NCBI RefSeq assembly: GCF_036010325.1
Contig: NZ_CP108549.1
Coordinates: 4,154,001 to 4,218,000 of the forward strand
Direction of reading: 5' to 3'
Source of the DNA: Streptomyces sp. NBC_01210
Lineage (GTDB): Bacteria > Actinomycetota > Actinomycetes > Streptomycetales > Streptomycetaceae
Length of the DNA stretch: 64,000 nt
Of the stretch, positions 17,801-25,887 are shown piece by piece. A program made the translations under genes and the position numbers. Each line of letters opens with the position of its first letter. The first letter of the stretch is position 1. Under the pieces are notes generated by a model. The model had not been told where the DNA came from, searched no databases, and saw only the letters and a program-made list of their open reading frames with translations.

Positions 17801-18704
17801 GGGCCTGACCGATCTCGCCCACGGCCGGCTGCGTCCCGCCCTGACCTCCTTCGACGAGGTCTACCGGGCCATTCCGGGCGAGTTCGCGCCCAAGCTCGCG
17901 CTCGGCTACTGCCACGAGAAGCTGGCCGACGACTGGCGCGCCGCAGGGGACGACAGCGCGCCGCAGGCCGCCGAGGCGCGGGAGGCGCACGAACAGCAGG
18001 CCATGCAGTTCTACGAAACGGTCTGGCGGCGCAACCATGCGCTCGGCAGCGCCGCCTTCGGGCTCGCCCGGATCCATCTCGCCCGCCGCAGCCCGGAACG
18101 GGCCCTCGCGTCCCTCGACGGCGTCCCGCCGGACTCCCGGCACCGCACCGCCGCCCGTACGGCGATGGTGCGCATCCACGCGAGCCTGCCCGCCGACGGC
18201 ACGCCGCCGACCGTGGCATCGGCGGTGCGCGCGTACGCCGCACTGCACCGGCTGGTCAGCCACGAGGGCCTCACCGACCGGCAGTCCCAGGAACGGCTCA
18301 CCGCGGAGCTGCGCGAGCTCCTCCTCGAACTGGTCCACGCCGCACGGGAGAAGGGCGAGGACGCCGATCCGCCGGCCGAGCTGCGCGCCTCGCTGCCCTC
18401 CGCGATAGACGTCCCGGCCACGGAACGCGAACTGCGCGAGCAGCTCTCCGCCAGTTACCGGCAGCTGGCGAAGCAGGTGCCGCGCACCGACCGGGCCGAG
18501 GACGCGGCCCTCGCCGAGGCGCTCCTCGACAACGCCTACCGGACCCGTCCTCTCGGTCTGAAGCACCACCGGGACCGAAAGCGGAAGCAGGACCGCGACC
18601 GGGACCGGGAGAGGCACGACGGCCGCCGTACGGGAACGCCGCCGCGGCCACTGACCGCCTGGCTGCCACGCTCGCTGCGGCCCGGCTCGGGGGAGGGCCG
18701 ATGA
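14862..18704 (+). CDS. Trypsin-like protease + PknG-like kinase + TPR multidomain protein
   Basis: 1280 residues without signal peptide or membrane helix, so cytoplasmic. Residues about 15-225 form a trypsin-like domain with an intact triad: His48 (LTCAH), Asp102 (GDLALLKL) and Ser178 (GYSGAG). A linker with TEPD/PEPDTPSRTP repeats (about 345-380) leads to a helical region with no assigned fold (about 380-570). A Ser/Thr kinase domain spans about 588-850: glycine loop FGRGSHGQVYLARD, Lys in VALKG (617), YGDLSLTN in place of HRD (Asp 722), and DVA in place of DFG (Asp 739). These substitutions resemble PknG. Residues about 900-1215 resemble the PknG TPR tail (GRLRPALTSFDEVYRAIPGEFAPKLALGYC). 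The stop overlaps the next gene (ATGA). Confidence 0.87.
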   Translation: MREPLRTSNSAPHEESWRVCLLRTQDRATRPLGAGVLLPGGLVLTCAHTVLSRPDRSGIRTPFDTVYVDVPHVTLSGGVSEPLPARLLRQYLVPPTPHFSGDLALLKLDEEPPVAHAVLHRQIPARKEPVHFTGYPEDLPGGEHLDARLMGRGGPSPTPEWVQLDTEGSAYVVRRGYSGAGVVQSRSRRLIGIVAHQFGTPEAPVRREHAYMIPTETVLKHLPLERLGLTVTGHRAVSRDVAVAPDRTASGRVPGLHRRLTRWLDGAPDTDPVELAFAGEGEHELLHTIRSALTLADREQSPPSASGSSVGEPQVGSIDIAVDATNRTVENLAVHAAGRIGLDPPSGTPEPESPSRTTEPDAPSRTPEPDTPSRTPHQALLARIADESPPLFAAFLAVDRSASTDAEIVALLRALRARDDSRLLLVFSDRRSPLLAQVRAELLEPEWPDRRADRLGTRVARLAETEQRLRQLPANPVTGGRPAPRRPEPRTPRLRRELQQLRRGSPLFDSPALPHALFRLAVDIETALLEAESAEQALTGPLGPHEFVVEPPGEGLTDLPVVAVRDPDALVTAPAGHQLAGGDRLHQQYEVVGPFGRGSHGQVYLARDLLLENRPVALKGILDPGNPAAVLQAHQERLRLVSLNHPSVIRVVNYARHPSSSAEFIVMEFANGAPLEWVAARIARHDPPFSGPRVREFIVAYGLRILDAFSYLHDQEGLVYGDLSLTNVLHCGNGIKLIDVAGVREPGAPGPVSHRPPETGAAGEMTTAGDLYTVGAVLSELLAKAPAPPADLGTESLQRALHRAMAPDPQQRYASAQEMALQLRGVLRELRSLRLGVETFEPSPLFDRAATALDGQLGKAPPLDRWREDSSRSYRLGAQVPGPAEAAVALPVPKADQQDPNWKELQRTSYDDPVGLLQLSGEWLESPELHLLRCRLHLELARDQLRQRVEQLEAATRELKGAHRILGDRARYDWRLNWHQGLTDLAHGRLRPALTSFDEVYRAIPGEFAPKLALGYCHEKLADDWRAAGDDSAPQAAEAREAHEQQAMQFYETVWRRNHALGSAAFGLARIHLARRSPERALASLDGVPPDSRHRTAARTAMVRIHASLPADGTPPTVASAVRAYAALHRLVSHEGLTDRQSQERLTAELRELLLELVHAAREKGEDADPPAELRASLPSAIDVPATERELREQLSASYRQLAKQVPRTDRAEDAALAEALLDNAYRTRPLGLKHHRDRKRKQDRDRDRERHDGRRTGTPPRPLTAWLPRSLRPGSGEGR

Positions 18705-19849
18705 ACCCGCTGAACCGCCTCGCCGCACCCCTGTCCCGGGCACTGCGGGCCCTGCCCCGGACACTTCCCGCACCGCGCCGCTTCTTCCCCGCACTGTGGC
18801 GTCGCGCCACCGGCCGTACCGCCGAGGGCAGCCGGCCCACCGCCGCGTTCCTGCGCCGCCGCATGCTCGTGCTGCCCGCACTCGGCGTGATCGCCCTCGC
18901 CCTCTCCGCCGCCGCCTACGGCGACATCCACGGCCGTACGGAACGGCTGCGGGACCGTTGCACACCCGCGCTGGTGGATCTGGCCGAGGCCCGGACCTCC
19001 CTCCAACTGGCCCAGGAGGAAGCCGTGTCACGGCTCCTCCGCACTCCCGGGAAGCCCGGCCTGGTCGAGCTCGGCGAGACCTACCGCTCGCTGCTCACCG
19101 AGGCTTCACAGAGCCTCAACCAGGTGGCGCAGTCCAGGGCCCTGCACAAGGCGCAGGAACAGGAACTGCGGGTGGTGTCGGGTCTGGTCGTCGCCTACGG
19201 AGACAAGATCGCCTGGGCGGACCGACACCGTACGACCGACGTGCTGCGCACGGCCGGGGTCGGCTACGCCGCCGACATGCTGGACAGCCCCAAGGGCACG
19301 ACAGCCGGTACTCCACCGCAGGAGCCGACCACCATCCTGGACCGCATCAGAGAGCTGGAACGCCAACTGCGGGCTGAGAACCGGGACTTGGTGGCCTGGA
19401 GTCCCTTGACAGTGACGGCCGCCGGCGCCGCCGCACTGGCGGCCGCGCTCTTCGCCTTCGTCCTCGTCGGCACCTCGGTCTTCCTGCGGGACCGGCTGCG
19501 GCTGATCAGCCTGCAGTTGGCGGTGGCCGCGGTGCCGGTGCTCCTCACCCCCGCACTGCTGGCCGTCGGCGGCGCACAGGAGCACGGCGCGCAGGAGCGG
19601 GTCCGTACGGCCGTCGGCGCGCTGGAGAACGTGCGCGCGGATCGCGTCACGGCCCCTCGCCGGATCGAGTCCACCGCGCTCGACGCGACCGCCGTGATGC
19701 GCGGCACACATCCCGACGGCTGGTCGATGACCGCGGGCATCGCCGTGCCGGCCGGCGGCGTGGGTGCGCTCGCCTGCGGCGTCACGCTCTTCCTCTACGG
19801 CCGCCCGTATCCGGCCGGCCGCACCCTACGGAAGTACGGGGACGCATGA
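18701..19849 (+). CDS. Membrane protein of the trypsin-kinase operon
   Basis: 382 residues. After a basic cytoplasmic N-terminus there is a first helix at about 51-72 (MLVLPALGVIALALSAAAYG), and then an extracytoplasmic, largely helical segment of about 150 residues with a sensor-like character. Three more helices follow: about 230-253 (AAGAAALAAALFAFVLVGTS), 260-285 (LISLQLAVAAVPVLLTPALL) and 350-370 (AGGVGALACGVTLFLYG). The start overlaps the kinase stop and its own stop overlaps the lipoprotein start, both as ATGA. No family was recognised. A role in passing a signal from the lipoprotein outside to the kinase inside is inferred from position. Confidence 0.8.
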   Translation: MNPLNRLAAPLSRALRALPRTLPAPRRFFPALWRRATGRTAEGSRPTAAFLRRRMLVLPALGVIALALSAAAYGDIHGRTERLRDRCTPALVDLAEARTSLQLAQEEAVSRLLRTPGKPGLVELGETYRSLLTEASQSLNQVAQSRALHKAQEQELRVVSGLVVAYGDKIAWADRHRTTDVLRTAGVGYAADMLDSPKGTTAGTPPQEPTTILDRIRELERQLRAENRDLVAWSPLTVTAAGAAALAAALFAFVLVGTSVFLRDRLRLISLQLAVAAVPVLLTPALLAVGGAQEHGAQERVRTAVGALENVRADRVTAPRRIESTALDATAVMRGTHPDGWSMTAGIAVPAGGVGALACGVTLFLYGRPYPAGRTLRKYGDA

Positions 19850-21168
19850 GCTGCTTGAGGGTTGTACTGGCCGGCTGTCTGCTCGCCGCTGCCGCCGTGA
19901 CGGCCGGCGGCTGCTCGGCCACGGACGAGGAGCGGACGCTGGTCGTCCTCGGCCCGTGGACCGACGGCGAGGAGAAGCCGTTCCTGGCGGCGCTGAAGGG
20001 CATCGAGAAGCGGACCGGACGCAGTTACGTCTACAAGGGCACTCGTTCCCTGCACGAGACCCTGGTCGCCCAGTTGCAGGCCGGTGCGCCGCCGGATGTG
20101 GCGGTAGTGAGCAGCCCGGGCGACCTGGCGGCGTACGCCCGCGCCGGGGACGCCTATCCGCTGCCCGAAAGCGTGGTGGGTGCCGCGGTTCCGCCGTGGG
20201 CGCCCGCCGTCACCGTCGACACCACGGACGGCGAGGCCCGTACGCACGCGTACTGGGCGCCGGTGCGGCTGGACCTGAAGTCGATCGTGTGGAGCCACGC
20301 AGCAGATACGGGGAAGACCCCGGACTGGTGTCTTGGCGTGGGTTCGGGCGCGACCTCGGGCTGGCCGGGCACGGACTGGGTGGAGGATCTGCTGCTGCAG
20401 CGGCAGGGACCCGCCGCGTACGAGAGCTGGGCGACCGGCAAGACCCCCTGGCCGGAGACCAGGCCGGCCTGGGAGCAGTGGGCCGGCATACTCGCCGCGA
20501 ACAAGGGGGAGCTCGGAAAGGAGGGGCTCGAGAACGGCTTCGAGCTGCTCAGGAACGGCAGGTACGGGCTGCTGAACAGCGGCAGGTGCACCCATGAGCA
20601 CCAGGGCTCCTTCATCCGCCGCCACTACACGGACGATGTGCTGCCCACGCCGACCGCGCGTTTCCTCGGCTCCACCGAGTCCGGAAAGTCTGGAAAGTTC
20701 GGAAAGCCTGGAAGAACTGGGAAGGCTGGAGGATCCGGCGCGAACGCCTTCGAGGTCTCCGGCGACATGGCCGCGGTGTTCAAGCCCAGCACCGCCGCCT
20801 GGGACCTGCTCGGCCGGCTCACCTCCCGTGCGGCCCGGGACGACTGGGCGAATGCGGCGAAGCCCGGGGAGCGGCCGTACTTCCCGGGAGGCACCTTCGG
20901 CACCCTGCCGCAGTCGCAGGGCACCCGCGACGTCCAGAAGCTGCTCGAAGGAGCCGGCCAGATCTGCCTGGACGCCTCGGACGCGATGCCGCCGACCCTG
21001 CGCGACGCGTTCTACCGCGCCGTACTGGAATTCCTGGGCCACCCGCAGGACCACGACCTGCTGACCCGGCTGCTCGAACAGCTGGAGGCGGAGCGGATCC
21101 TGCAGCAGCGGGAGGGGGCGTTCGTACTGGACGATCTGTGCGACAACCCCGTCGGCGCCTCGCCGTAG
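19846..21168 (+). CDS. Extracellular substrate-binding lipoprotein of the trypsin-kinase operon
   Basis: 440 residues. An N-terminal hydrophobic signal ends in a lipobox-like VTAGGC (Cys about 24). The body resembles the extracellular solute-binding proteins of ABC sugar transporters (LVVLGPWTDGEEKPFLAALK, LVAQLQAGAPPDVAVVSSPGDLA, late WDLLGRLTS). No permease or ATPase follows, so it is not part of a normal importer and more likely acts as a ligand sensor for the upstream membrane protein and kinase. About residues 280-295 are a low-complexity GKSGKFGKPGRTGKAGGSG insert encoded by 9-bp micro-repeats (about 20685-20735). Confidence 0.85.
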   Translation: MSCLRVVLAGCLLAAAAVTAGGCSATDEERTLVVLGPWTDGEEKPFLAALKGIEKRTGRSYVYKGTRSLHETLVAQLQAGAPPDVAVVSSPGDLAAYARAGDAYPLPESVVGAAVPPWAPAVTVDTTDGEARTHAYWAPVRLDLKSIVWSHAADTGKTPDWCLGVGSGATSGWPGTDWVEDLLLQRQGPAAYESWATGKTPWPETRPAWEQWAGILAANKGELGKEGLENGFELLRNGRYGLLNSGRCTHEHQGSFIRRHYTDDVLPTPTARFLGSTESGKSGKFGKPGRTGKAGGSGANAFEVSGDMAAVFKPSTAAWDLLGRLTSRAARDDWANAAKPGERPYFPGGTFGTLPQSQGTRDVQKLLEGAGQICLDASDAMPPTLRDAFYRAVLEFLGHPQDHDLLTRLLEQLEAERILQQREGAFVLDDLCDNPVGASP

Positions 21169-21192
21169 ACGGTCCGGCTGCCAGGGCGTGCC

Positions 21193-22044
21193 CTAGGCGA
21201 AGACGACCGTACGGCGGCCGTTCAGCAGGATCCGGTGCTCTGCGTGCCACTTCACCGCGCGCGCCAGCGCCTGGCACTCCACGTCGCGGCCGATCGCCAC
21301 CAGCTGCTCCGGCGTGACCTGGTGGCCGACGCGTTCGACCTCCTGCTCGATGATCGGGCCCTCGTCGAGGTCGGCCGTCACATAGTGCGCCGTCGCGCCG
21401 ATCAGCTTCACGCCCCGGGCGTGCGCCTGGTGGTACGGCTTCGCGCCCTTGAAGCTCGGCAGGAAGGAGTGGTGGATATTGATGATCCGGCCGCTCAGCT
21501 GCTTGCACAGATCGTCCGAGAGCACCTGCATATAGCGGGCGAGGACCACCAGCTCGACCTTCTCGGCGCGGACCAGTTCGAGCACCTGCGCCTCGGCGGC
21601 GGCCTTGTTCTCCTTGGTGACCGCGATGTAATGGAACGGGATCCCGTACGAGGCGACGAGCTCGGCGAAATCCTTGTGATTGGAGACGACCGCCGCGATC
21701 TCGACCGGCAGCGCGCCGGTCCTGGAGCGGAAGAGCAGGTCGTTCAGGCAGTGGCCGAACTTGCTGACCATCAGGACGATCCGCATCCGCTCCTCGGCGA
21801 GATGGATCTGCCAGTCCATCTGGAAGGAGTCCCCGACGGCGACGAAACTGGCCCGCAGCTTCTCCACGGTCACCGGCGACTCCGCCGAGAAGTGGACCCG
21901 CATGAAGAACAGACCCGTGTCCCGGTCCCCGAACTGCTGACTGTCCTCGATGTTGCAGCCGGTCATGAAGAGATAGCTCGACACGGCGTGCACAATGCCC
22001 TGTCTGTCCGGGCAGGAGAGCGTCAGGACGTACTGGTCAGTCAT
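21193..22044 (-). CDS. purU: Formyltetrahydrofolate deformylase
   Basis: 283 residues from ATG 22044 (MTDQYVLTLSCPDRQGIVHAV); a GTG six codons upstream is possible. Residues 1-85 form an ACT domain, and the rest is the formyltransferase-like hydrolase domain with the catalytic Asn-His-Asp set in INIHHSFLPSFKGAKPY and TADLDEGPI. It hydrolyses 10-formyltetrahydrofolate to formate and tetrahydrofolate, balancing the one-carbon pool; the ACT domain senses Met/Gly in E. coli PurU. Length and motifs are standard. It lies beside the SCO4402-family gene, as I recall for S. coelicolor. Confidence 0.95.
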   Translation of the reverse strand: MTDQYVLTLSCPDRQGIVHAVSSYLFMTGCNIEDSQQFGDRDTGLFFMRVHFSAESPVTVEKLRASFVAVGDSFQMDWQIHLAEERMRIVLMVSKFGHCLNDLLFRSRTGALPVEIAAVVSNHKDFAELVASYGIPFHYIAVTKENKAAAEAQVLELVRAEKVELVVLARYMQVLSDDLCKQLSGRIINIHHSFLPSFKGAKPYHQAHARGVKLIGATAHYVTADLDEGPIIEQEVERVGHQVTPEQLVAIGRDVECQALARAVKWHAEHRILLNGRRTVVFA

Positions 22045-22154
22045 CTTCGTAGGATGCCACACCCGCCGGTCCCTGCCGGAGTGCTCGTCCGTCAGCCGGA
22101 CACCGGGCGAACCCCGAGCGGACCTCCCGGCCTTCGGCGGAACTCAGAGGGATC

Positions 22155-22706
22155 TCAGGCGGACCGGGTCATGATCCGCAGCACGTCCAGCGAACGCGGC
22201 GGAGTGTCCGGGTCCTCGCCGTCGGCGACAGACAGCCGTACATGCGCCTCGCGGGCGGCTCGTACGGCCTCGGGCCAGCCGTGGTGTTCGAGATAGGCGG
22301 ACACGGGAGCGTCCGCACCCACCTGGTGCATGATCCGCAGCACGCGCAGGACGGCGACATCGACCAGGGCGGCCTCGCCCGAGTCGCGGAAGATCGTCCC
22401 GACGTACTTCTCCGCGGACCAGTTGTCCAGCCAGGTGTCCTCGACCAGGCGGTACACGGCGTCGGTGACGTCGCCGTACCCCTCGCGGCCGGCCAGCCAG
22501 CACTCTTCATGGAAGACGGGGTCGGAAAGCATGTGCAGCGCCGAGCGCACATTGCTGCGCCAGCGCCACCAAGGCATGTCATTGAGCGGCATGCCGCCCA
22601 TGGTGGAGGAGCGACGGCCGCGGCGGGAAGAGGTGTCCGAACCTTGCTGCACGCCGTCGATCGTACGTTCCCTGGTCGCAGGGCCCCACAGCCCCCTGTA
22701 ATTCAC
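22155..22706 (-). CDS. SCO4402 family protein of unknown function
   Basis: Up to 183 residues. The conserved part begins at about residue 36 (GGMPLNDMPWWRWRSNVRSA) and contains EECWLAGREGYGDVTDAVYR, WLDNWSAEKYVGTIFRD and EHHGWPEAVRAAREAHVRL. It is acidic, mostly helical and soluble, with no catalytic motif seen. The family is named from its S. coelicolor member and keeps its place next to purU. The start is uncertain: GTG 22706 gives the longest frame, GTG 22654 (QQGSDTSS) or ATG 22598 would also give the conserved core, and none has a strong Shine-Dalgarno. Confidence 0.75.
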   Translation of the reverse strand: MNYRGLWGPATRERTIDGVQQGSDTSSRRGRRSSTMGGMPLNDMPWWRWRSNVRSALHMLSDPVFHEECWLAGREGYGDVTDAVYRLVEDTWLDNWSAEKYVGTIFRDSGEAALVDVAVLRVLRIMHQVGADAPVSAYLEHHGWPEAVRAAREAHVRLSVADGEDPDTPPRSLDVLRIMTRSA

Positions 22707-22762
22707 TTTGACGTCACCCGTCGTTGATCAATGCTCACTCTTCCGTTACCCGGGAGGAGGAA

Positions 22763-24115
22763 ATGTGCATCACCATGACCGGTTGGCGACGTTCATCCTC
22801 CCCCCGCCCCTCAAGGACCCGCCCCTCACGGACCGTGCGGATTCGCGCCGTCTGTATGACAACGGCCGTCGCGGCGGTCGGAGCGTCGCTGGTCACCGGC
22901 TGTGGCGTGCTCCCTGGGGCCACGGGGGGGTCCAGGGAGCCCGTCACGGTGATGACGTTCGCCCCGGAGGAGACCCCGGTGACGAACATGCCCGGAATGC
23001 CTGCCATGGCGAAGGCCTATGCCCGCTGGGCCGAGGCGCAGGGCGGTATCGACGGGCACGAGCTGCGCGTCATCACCTGCAACGAACAGAACACCTCCAC
23101 CGGAGCCGCCAACTGCGCCCGGCGTGCGGTCAAGGAGGGCGTGGTCGCGGTCGTCGGCTCGTACAGCCAGCACGGCGATGCCTTCATGGCTCCGCTGGAG
23201 GCCGCGGGCATCCCCTTCATCGGCGGATACGGCATCTCCGAGGAGGAGTTCACCAGCTATCTGTCCTACCCGGTCAACGGCGGCCAGGCGGCGCTCCTCG
23301 CCGGCAACGGCAAGCAGCTCGCGAACGTCTGCCAACGGGTCTCGCTGGTAAGGCCCAACTCCCTTGCCGGCGACGAAATGCCCGTGCTCCTCAACTCCGG
23401 CCTCGCGGAGGACAGTCAGCGCGAGTCCACGGACATCCTTGCCGCGGAGGACGCGACCGACTACACCGCGCAGGCTGAGCAGGCACGCAGGAAGGCAGGT
23501 GCGCGGAGCGGCTTCGGGACGGGGAGCGACGACCGGCCCGGCTGTGTCACGGCCGCGCTCGGCGACCGCACGGAGACTTTCGTCGACTCCTTCCGGCGGC
23601 TGCCCGAGGACAGCCGGAAGGTGCGGATCTCCTCCGTCATGGGCAGCGTCGGCCAGCCGCTCATCGACCGCACCGGCGGCCGCAAGGGCCCGCTGGAGGG
23701 TGCGTACATCACCGGCTGGTACCCGACCGCGGGCGATGCGCGCTGGGAGGAGATGCAGAAGATGATCCGTACGTACGCCTTCGGCGACAACGACATCGAC
23801 CCGGCCGACGCCGGTGTGCAGACCACATGGATCGCGTACACCGTGCTGAAGACGGTCATCCGGTCGATCCACGACGACAGGATCAACCCCAGCAAGGTCT
23901 CGCGGGCCCTCGACAACGGGGTGCGGGTCTCGACCGGCGGCCTCACTCCGGTGCTGCGCTGGAAGTTCGAGGACATGCTCGGCACGCCCGACTTCCCGCG
24001 GGTGGTCAACCGGGCCGTGACCTTCCAAGTGGTGCGCGACGGACGCCTGGTGGCCCAGAAGCCGGGCTTCGTGGACGTCAGCAAGACGCTGTCGTCGTCC
24101 ACCATCGCCAGCTGA
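22763..24115 (+). CDS. Periplasmic-binding-protein-type lipoprotein (Leu/Ile/Val family)
   Basis: 450 residues from ATG 22763 with GGAGGAGG at 22753-22760. A basic N-terminus and hydrophobic helix end in the lipobox LVTGC. The body has the type-1 periplasmic binding fold: MAKAYARWAEAQGGIDGHEL, GVVAVVGSYSQHGDAFMAPLEAAGIPFIGGYG and WIAYTVLKTVIR match branched-chain amino acid/amide receptor proteins (Peripla_BP_6). No Liv permease or ATPase genes are adjacent, so it may be a sensor or use a remote transporter. The region is dense in Glu, Gly and Asp without further motifs. Confidence 0.85.
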   Translation: MCITMTGWRRSSSPRPSRTRPSRTVRIRAVCMTTAVAAVGASLVTGCGVLPGATGGSREPVTVMTFAPEETPVTNMPGMPAMAKAYARWAEAQGGIDGHELRVITCNEQNTSTGAANCARRAVKEGVVAVVGSYSQHGDAFMAPLEAAGIPFIGGYGISEEEFTSYLSYPVNGGQAALLAGNGKQLANVCQRVSLVRPNSLAGDEMPVLLNSGLAEDSQRESTDILAAEDATDYTAQAEQARRKAGARSGFGTGSDDRPGCVTAALGDRTETFVDSFRRLPEDSRKVRISSVMGSVGQPLIDRTGGRKGPLEGAYITGWYPTAGDARWEEMQKMIRTYAFGDNDIDPADAGVQTTWIAYTVLKTVIRSIHDDRINPSKVSRALDNGVRVSTGGLTPVLRWKFEDMLGTPDFPRVVNRAVTFQVVRDGRLVAQKPGFVDVSKTLSSSTIAS

Positions 24116-24157
24116 CCGGGGGCCGCTCGGTCGGCTGCCCGGCCGACCGACCGGAAG

Positions 24158-25759
24158 CTACAGCTGCTCGCTGCGCCGCTCCGTGAGCTCGTACTTACGG
24201 GCGATGGCGTTCCACAGCCCGGACGCTTCCCTCTTGGCCTTGGTGGCGTCACCGCTGGCGCGGTTGGCCTGAGCGGTCTGGCCGGTGTTGCGGGCCTTGC
24301 CGTCCTTGCAGCCCTTCTTGCTCTTGACCTGCTGGGCCCAGGCCGCGTAGTGGTCGTCGGCCGACGCGGACGCCTGCCATGCCTTGGTGAGCGAAGCAGT
24401 CAGCGCGGCATTGTCGGGCAGCTTGTCGACGGTCAGGCCCTCGAGCCGGGTCACCAGACCGCGCCGCTGCACCGCGGCGCCGTGCAGGTCGGTGGACGCC
24501 TGGTCCAGGTTCTGGCACTGCTTGATGTTCTCCACCGAACTGATCACCGTGGCACGGCTGTTGTTGCTGTCCGCGAGGAGCTTGTCGAGCGCCTCGGCCT
24601 GCTGCTTGGCGGGGTCGGCGGCGGCCTCGGGAGAGTTCTTGGGGGCGTCGGAGGTCGCTGCGACGTTCTTGCTGGCGTCCGGTTCCTTCTTGGCGTCGTC
24701 CCCGCCGCCGAACATCACTGCGCTGACGCCGAGTCCGAGGACGGCACAGCCGACCACGACGGCGGCGATCAGCGGTACGTGCGAGGACTTGCGCCGATCG
24801 GGCTCGGGCTCATGGTCCTGGGGCTCGTACTGCGGCTGCTGATGCGCCGGTTGCTGCTGATGCGAATGCTGCCGGCGCGTCCGCTGGCCGACGAGCGGAC
24901 CCTCGAAGCGGGGCAGCTGTGCCGTGGCGTCCGCGGGCTGGGCCGCGGGCCCGTCCGTACGGAAGAGGCTGTCGAACTCGGCAGGCGGCTGCCGGTCGCC
25001 GGGCGCCCCCGGCCGGATCCCGAACGGCGCGGCGTTGGGCGCGGGCGGGGCGGAGCCGGGCGGTACGGCTGCGATGTACTGCGTGGCCTCGGCGTCCGGT
25101 CCCGCTACGGGTCCGGGTCCGGGCATGGCACCCGGTATGGCACCGGGCCCAGCGAGCCCGGTCCCGAGGAACTGGGTGGACTCGGCGGGAGTCTCCGGCG
25201 GCAGAGCTCCGGGCCCCACGGGCGCCACCGGCGGGATGTACTGCGTCGCGTCGGAGGCACCCATGACGGGCGCCTGCGGAGGCAGCGCTTGTGGAGGCAG
25301 GGCCTGAGGGGGCAGCGCCTGAGGGGGCAGCGCCTGAGGGGCCGGTCCCTGCGGAGGCACAGCCTGAGGCATCGGCTGCGCGCCGTACCCGGCCTGCGGG
25401 CCGTACTCGGCCTGCTCGCCGTACTCGGCCTGCGCGCCGTATCCGCCCTGCGACACCTCGCCGTACCCGGCCTGCGGGCCGTACCCGCCCTGCGGTACCT
25501 CCCCATAGCCGCCCTGGGCAGGCTGCCCACCCTGAGCAGGCTGCCCGCCCTGAGTAGGCTGCCCGCCCTGGCCGGGCTGCCCCGGCTGCTGCTGCGGCCC
25601 CCAGGGCTCTCCCCACGGCTGCCCGCCCGCCGGAGCCACCTGTGGGTCGGAGACACCTGGAATCCAGGGCTCACTTCCGTCGGCGGGCAGCACGACGCCT
25701 TCGTGCGCGGGCCGCACAGCAGGAAGCTGCCGCTCGTCACCCTGTCCGCTTTGCGTCAC
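24158..25759 (-). CDS. Pro/Gln/Gly-rich membrane protein with pThr-motif repeats
   Basis: 533 residues, GTG 25759 behind AGGAG. Residues 40-160 are tandem low-complexity repeats (GGQPAQGGQPAQGG, QAGYGEVSQGGYG, ALPPQ five times). From 170 to 290 four Thr-x-x-Ile/Leu elements recur: ATQYI, STQFL, ATQYI and TAQL. This is the FHA-ligand form, and it suggests Ser/Thr kinase substrates. One transmembrane helix (VPLIAAVVVGCAVLGLGVSA) near residue 335 is followed by a charged, helical C-terminal domain of about 170 residues, predicted outside the membrane, with two Cys. No enzyme family recognised. The kinase at 14862 is a conceivable but untested partner. Confidence 0.75.
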   Translation of the reverse strand: MTQSGQGDERQLPAVRPAHEGVVLPADGSEPWIPGVSDPQVAPAGGQPWGEPWGPQQQPGQPGQGGQPTQGGQPAQGGQPAQGGYGEVPQGGYGPQAGYGEVSQGGYGAQAEYGEQAEYGPQAGYGAQPMPQAVPPQGPAPQALPPQALPPQALPPQALPPQAPVMGASDATQYIPPVAPVGPGALPPETPAESTQFLGTGLAGPGAIPGAMPGPGPVAGPDAEATQYIAAVPPGSAPPAPNAAPFGIRPGAPGDRQPPAEFDSLFRTDGPAAQPADATAQLPRFEGPLVGQRTRRQHSHQQQPAHQQPQYEPQDHEPEPDRRKSSHVPLIAAVVVGCAVLGLGVSAVMFGGGDDAKKEPDASKNVAATSDAPKNSPEAAADPAKQQAEALDKLLADSNNSRATVISSVENIKQCQNLDQASTDLHGAAVQRRGLVTRLEGLTVDKLPDNAALTASLTKAWQASASADDHYAAWAQQVKSKKGCKDGKARNTGQTAQANRASGDATKAKREASGLWNAIARKYELTERRSEQL

Positions 25760-25887
25760 CGGGACTCCTACGTATGGGCCTACTGAACCGTCGGTTCACG
25801 CTACCCGGTGCCTCAGCCGCTCCGCACACACGCGCGGAAGCAGTAACAAGATGCGGACTCAAGTCGCTGTTAAAGGGGCACCCGGCC

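Noticed and set aside
16199..19849. Very long alternative frame through the kinase gene
   Set aside because: Only its last part (18701 onward) is a real membrane protein; the rest is an Arg/Gly/Pro-rich shadow of the trypsin-kinase frame.
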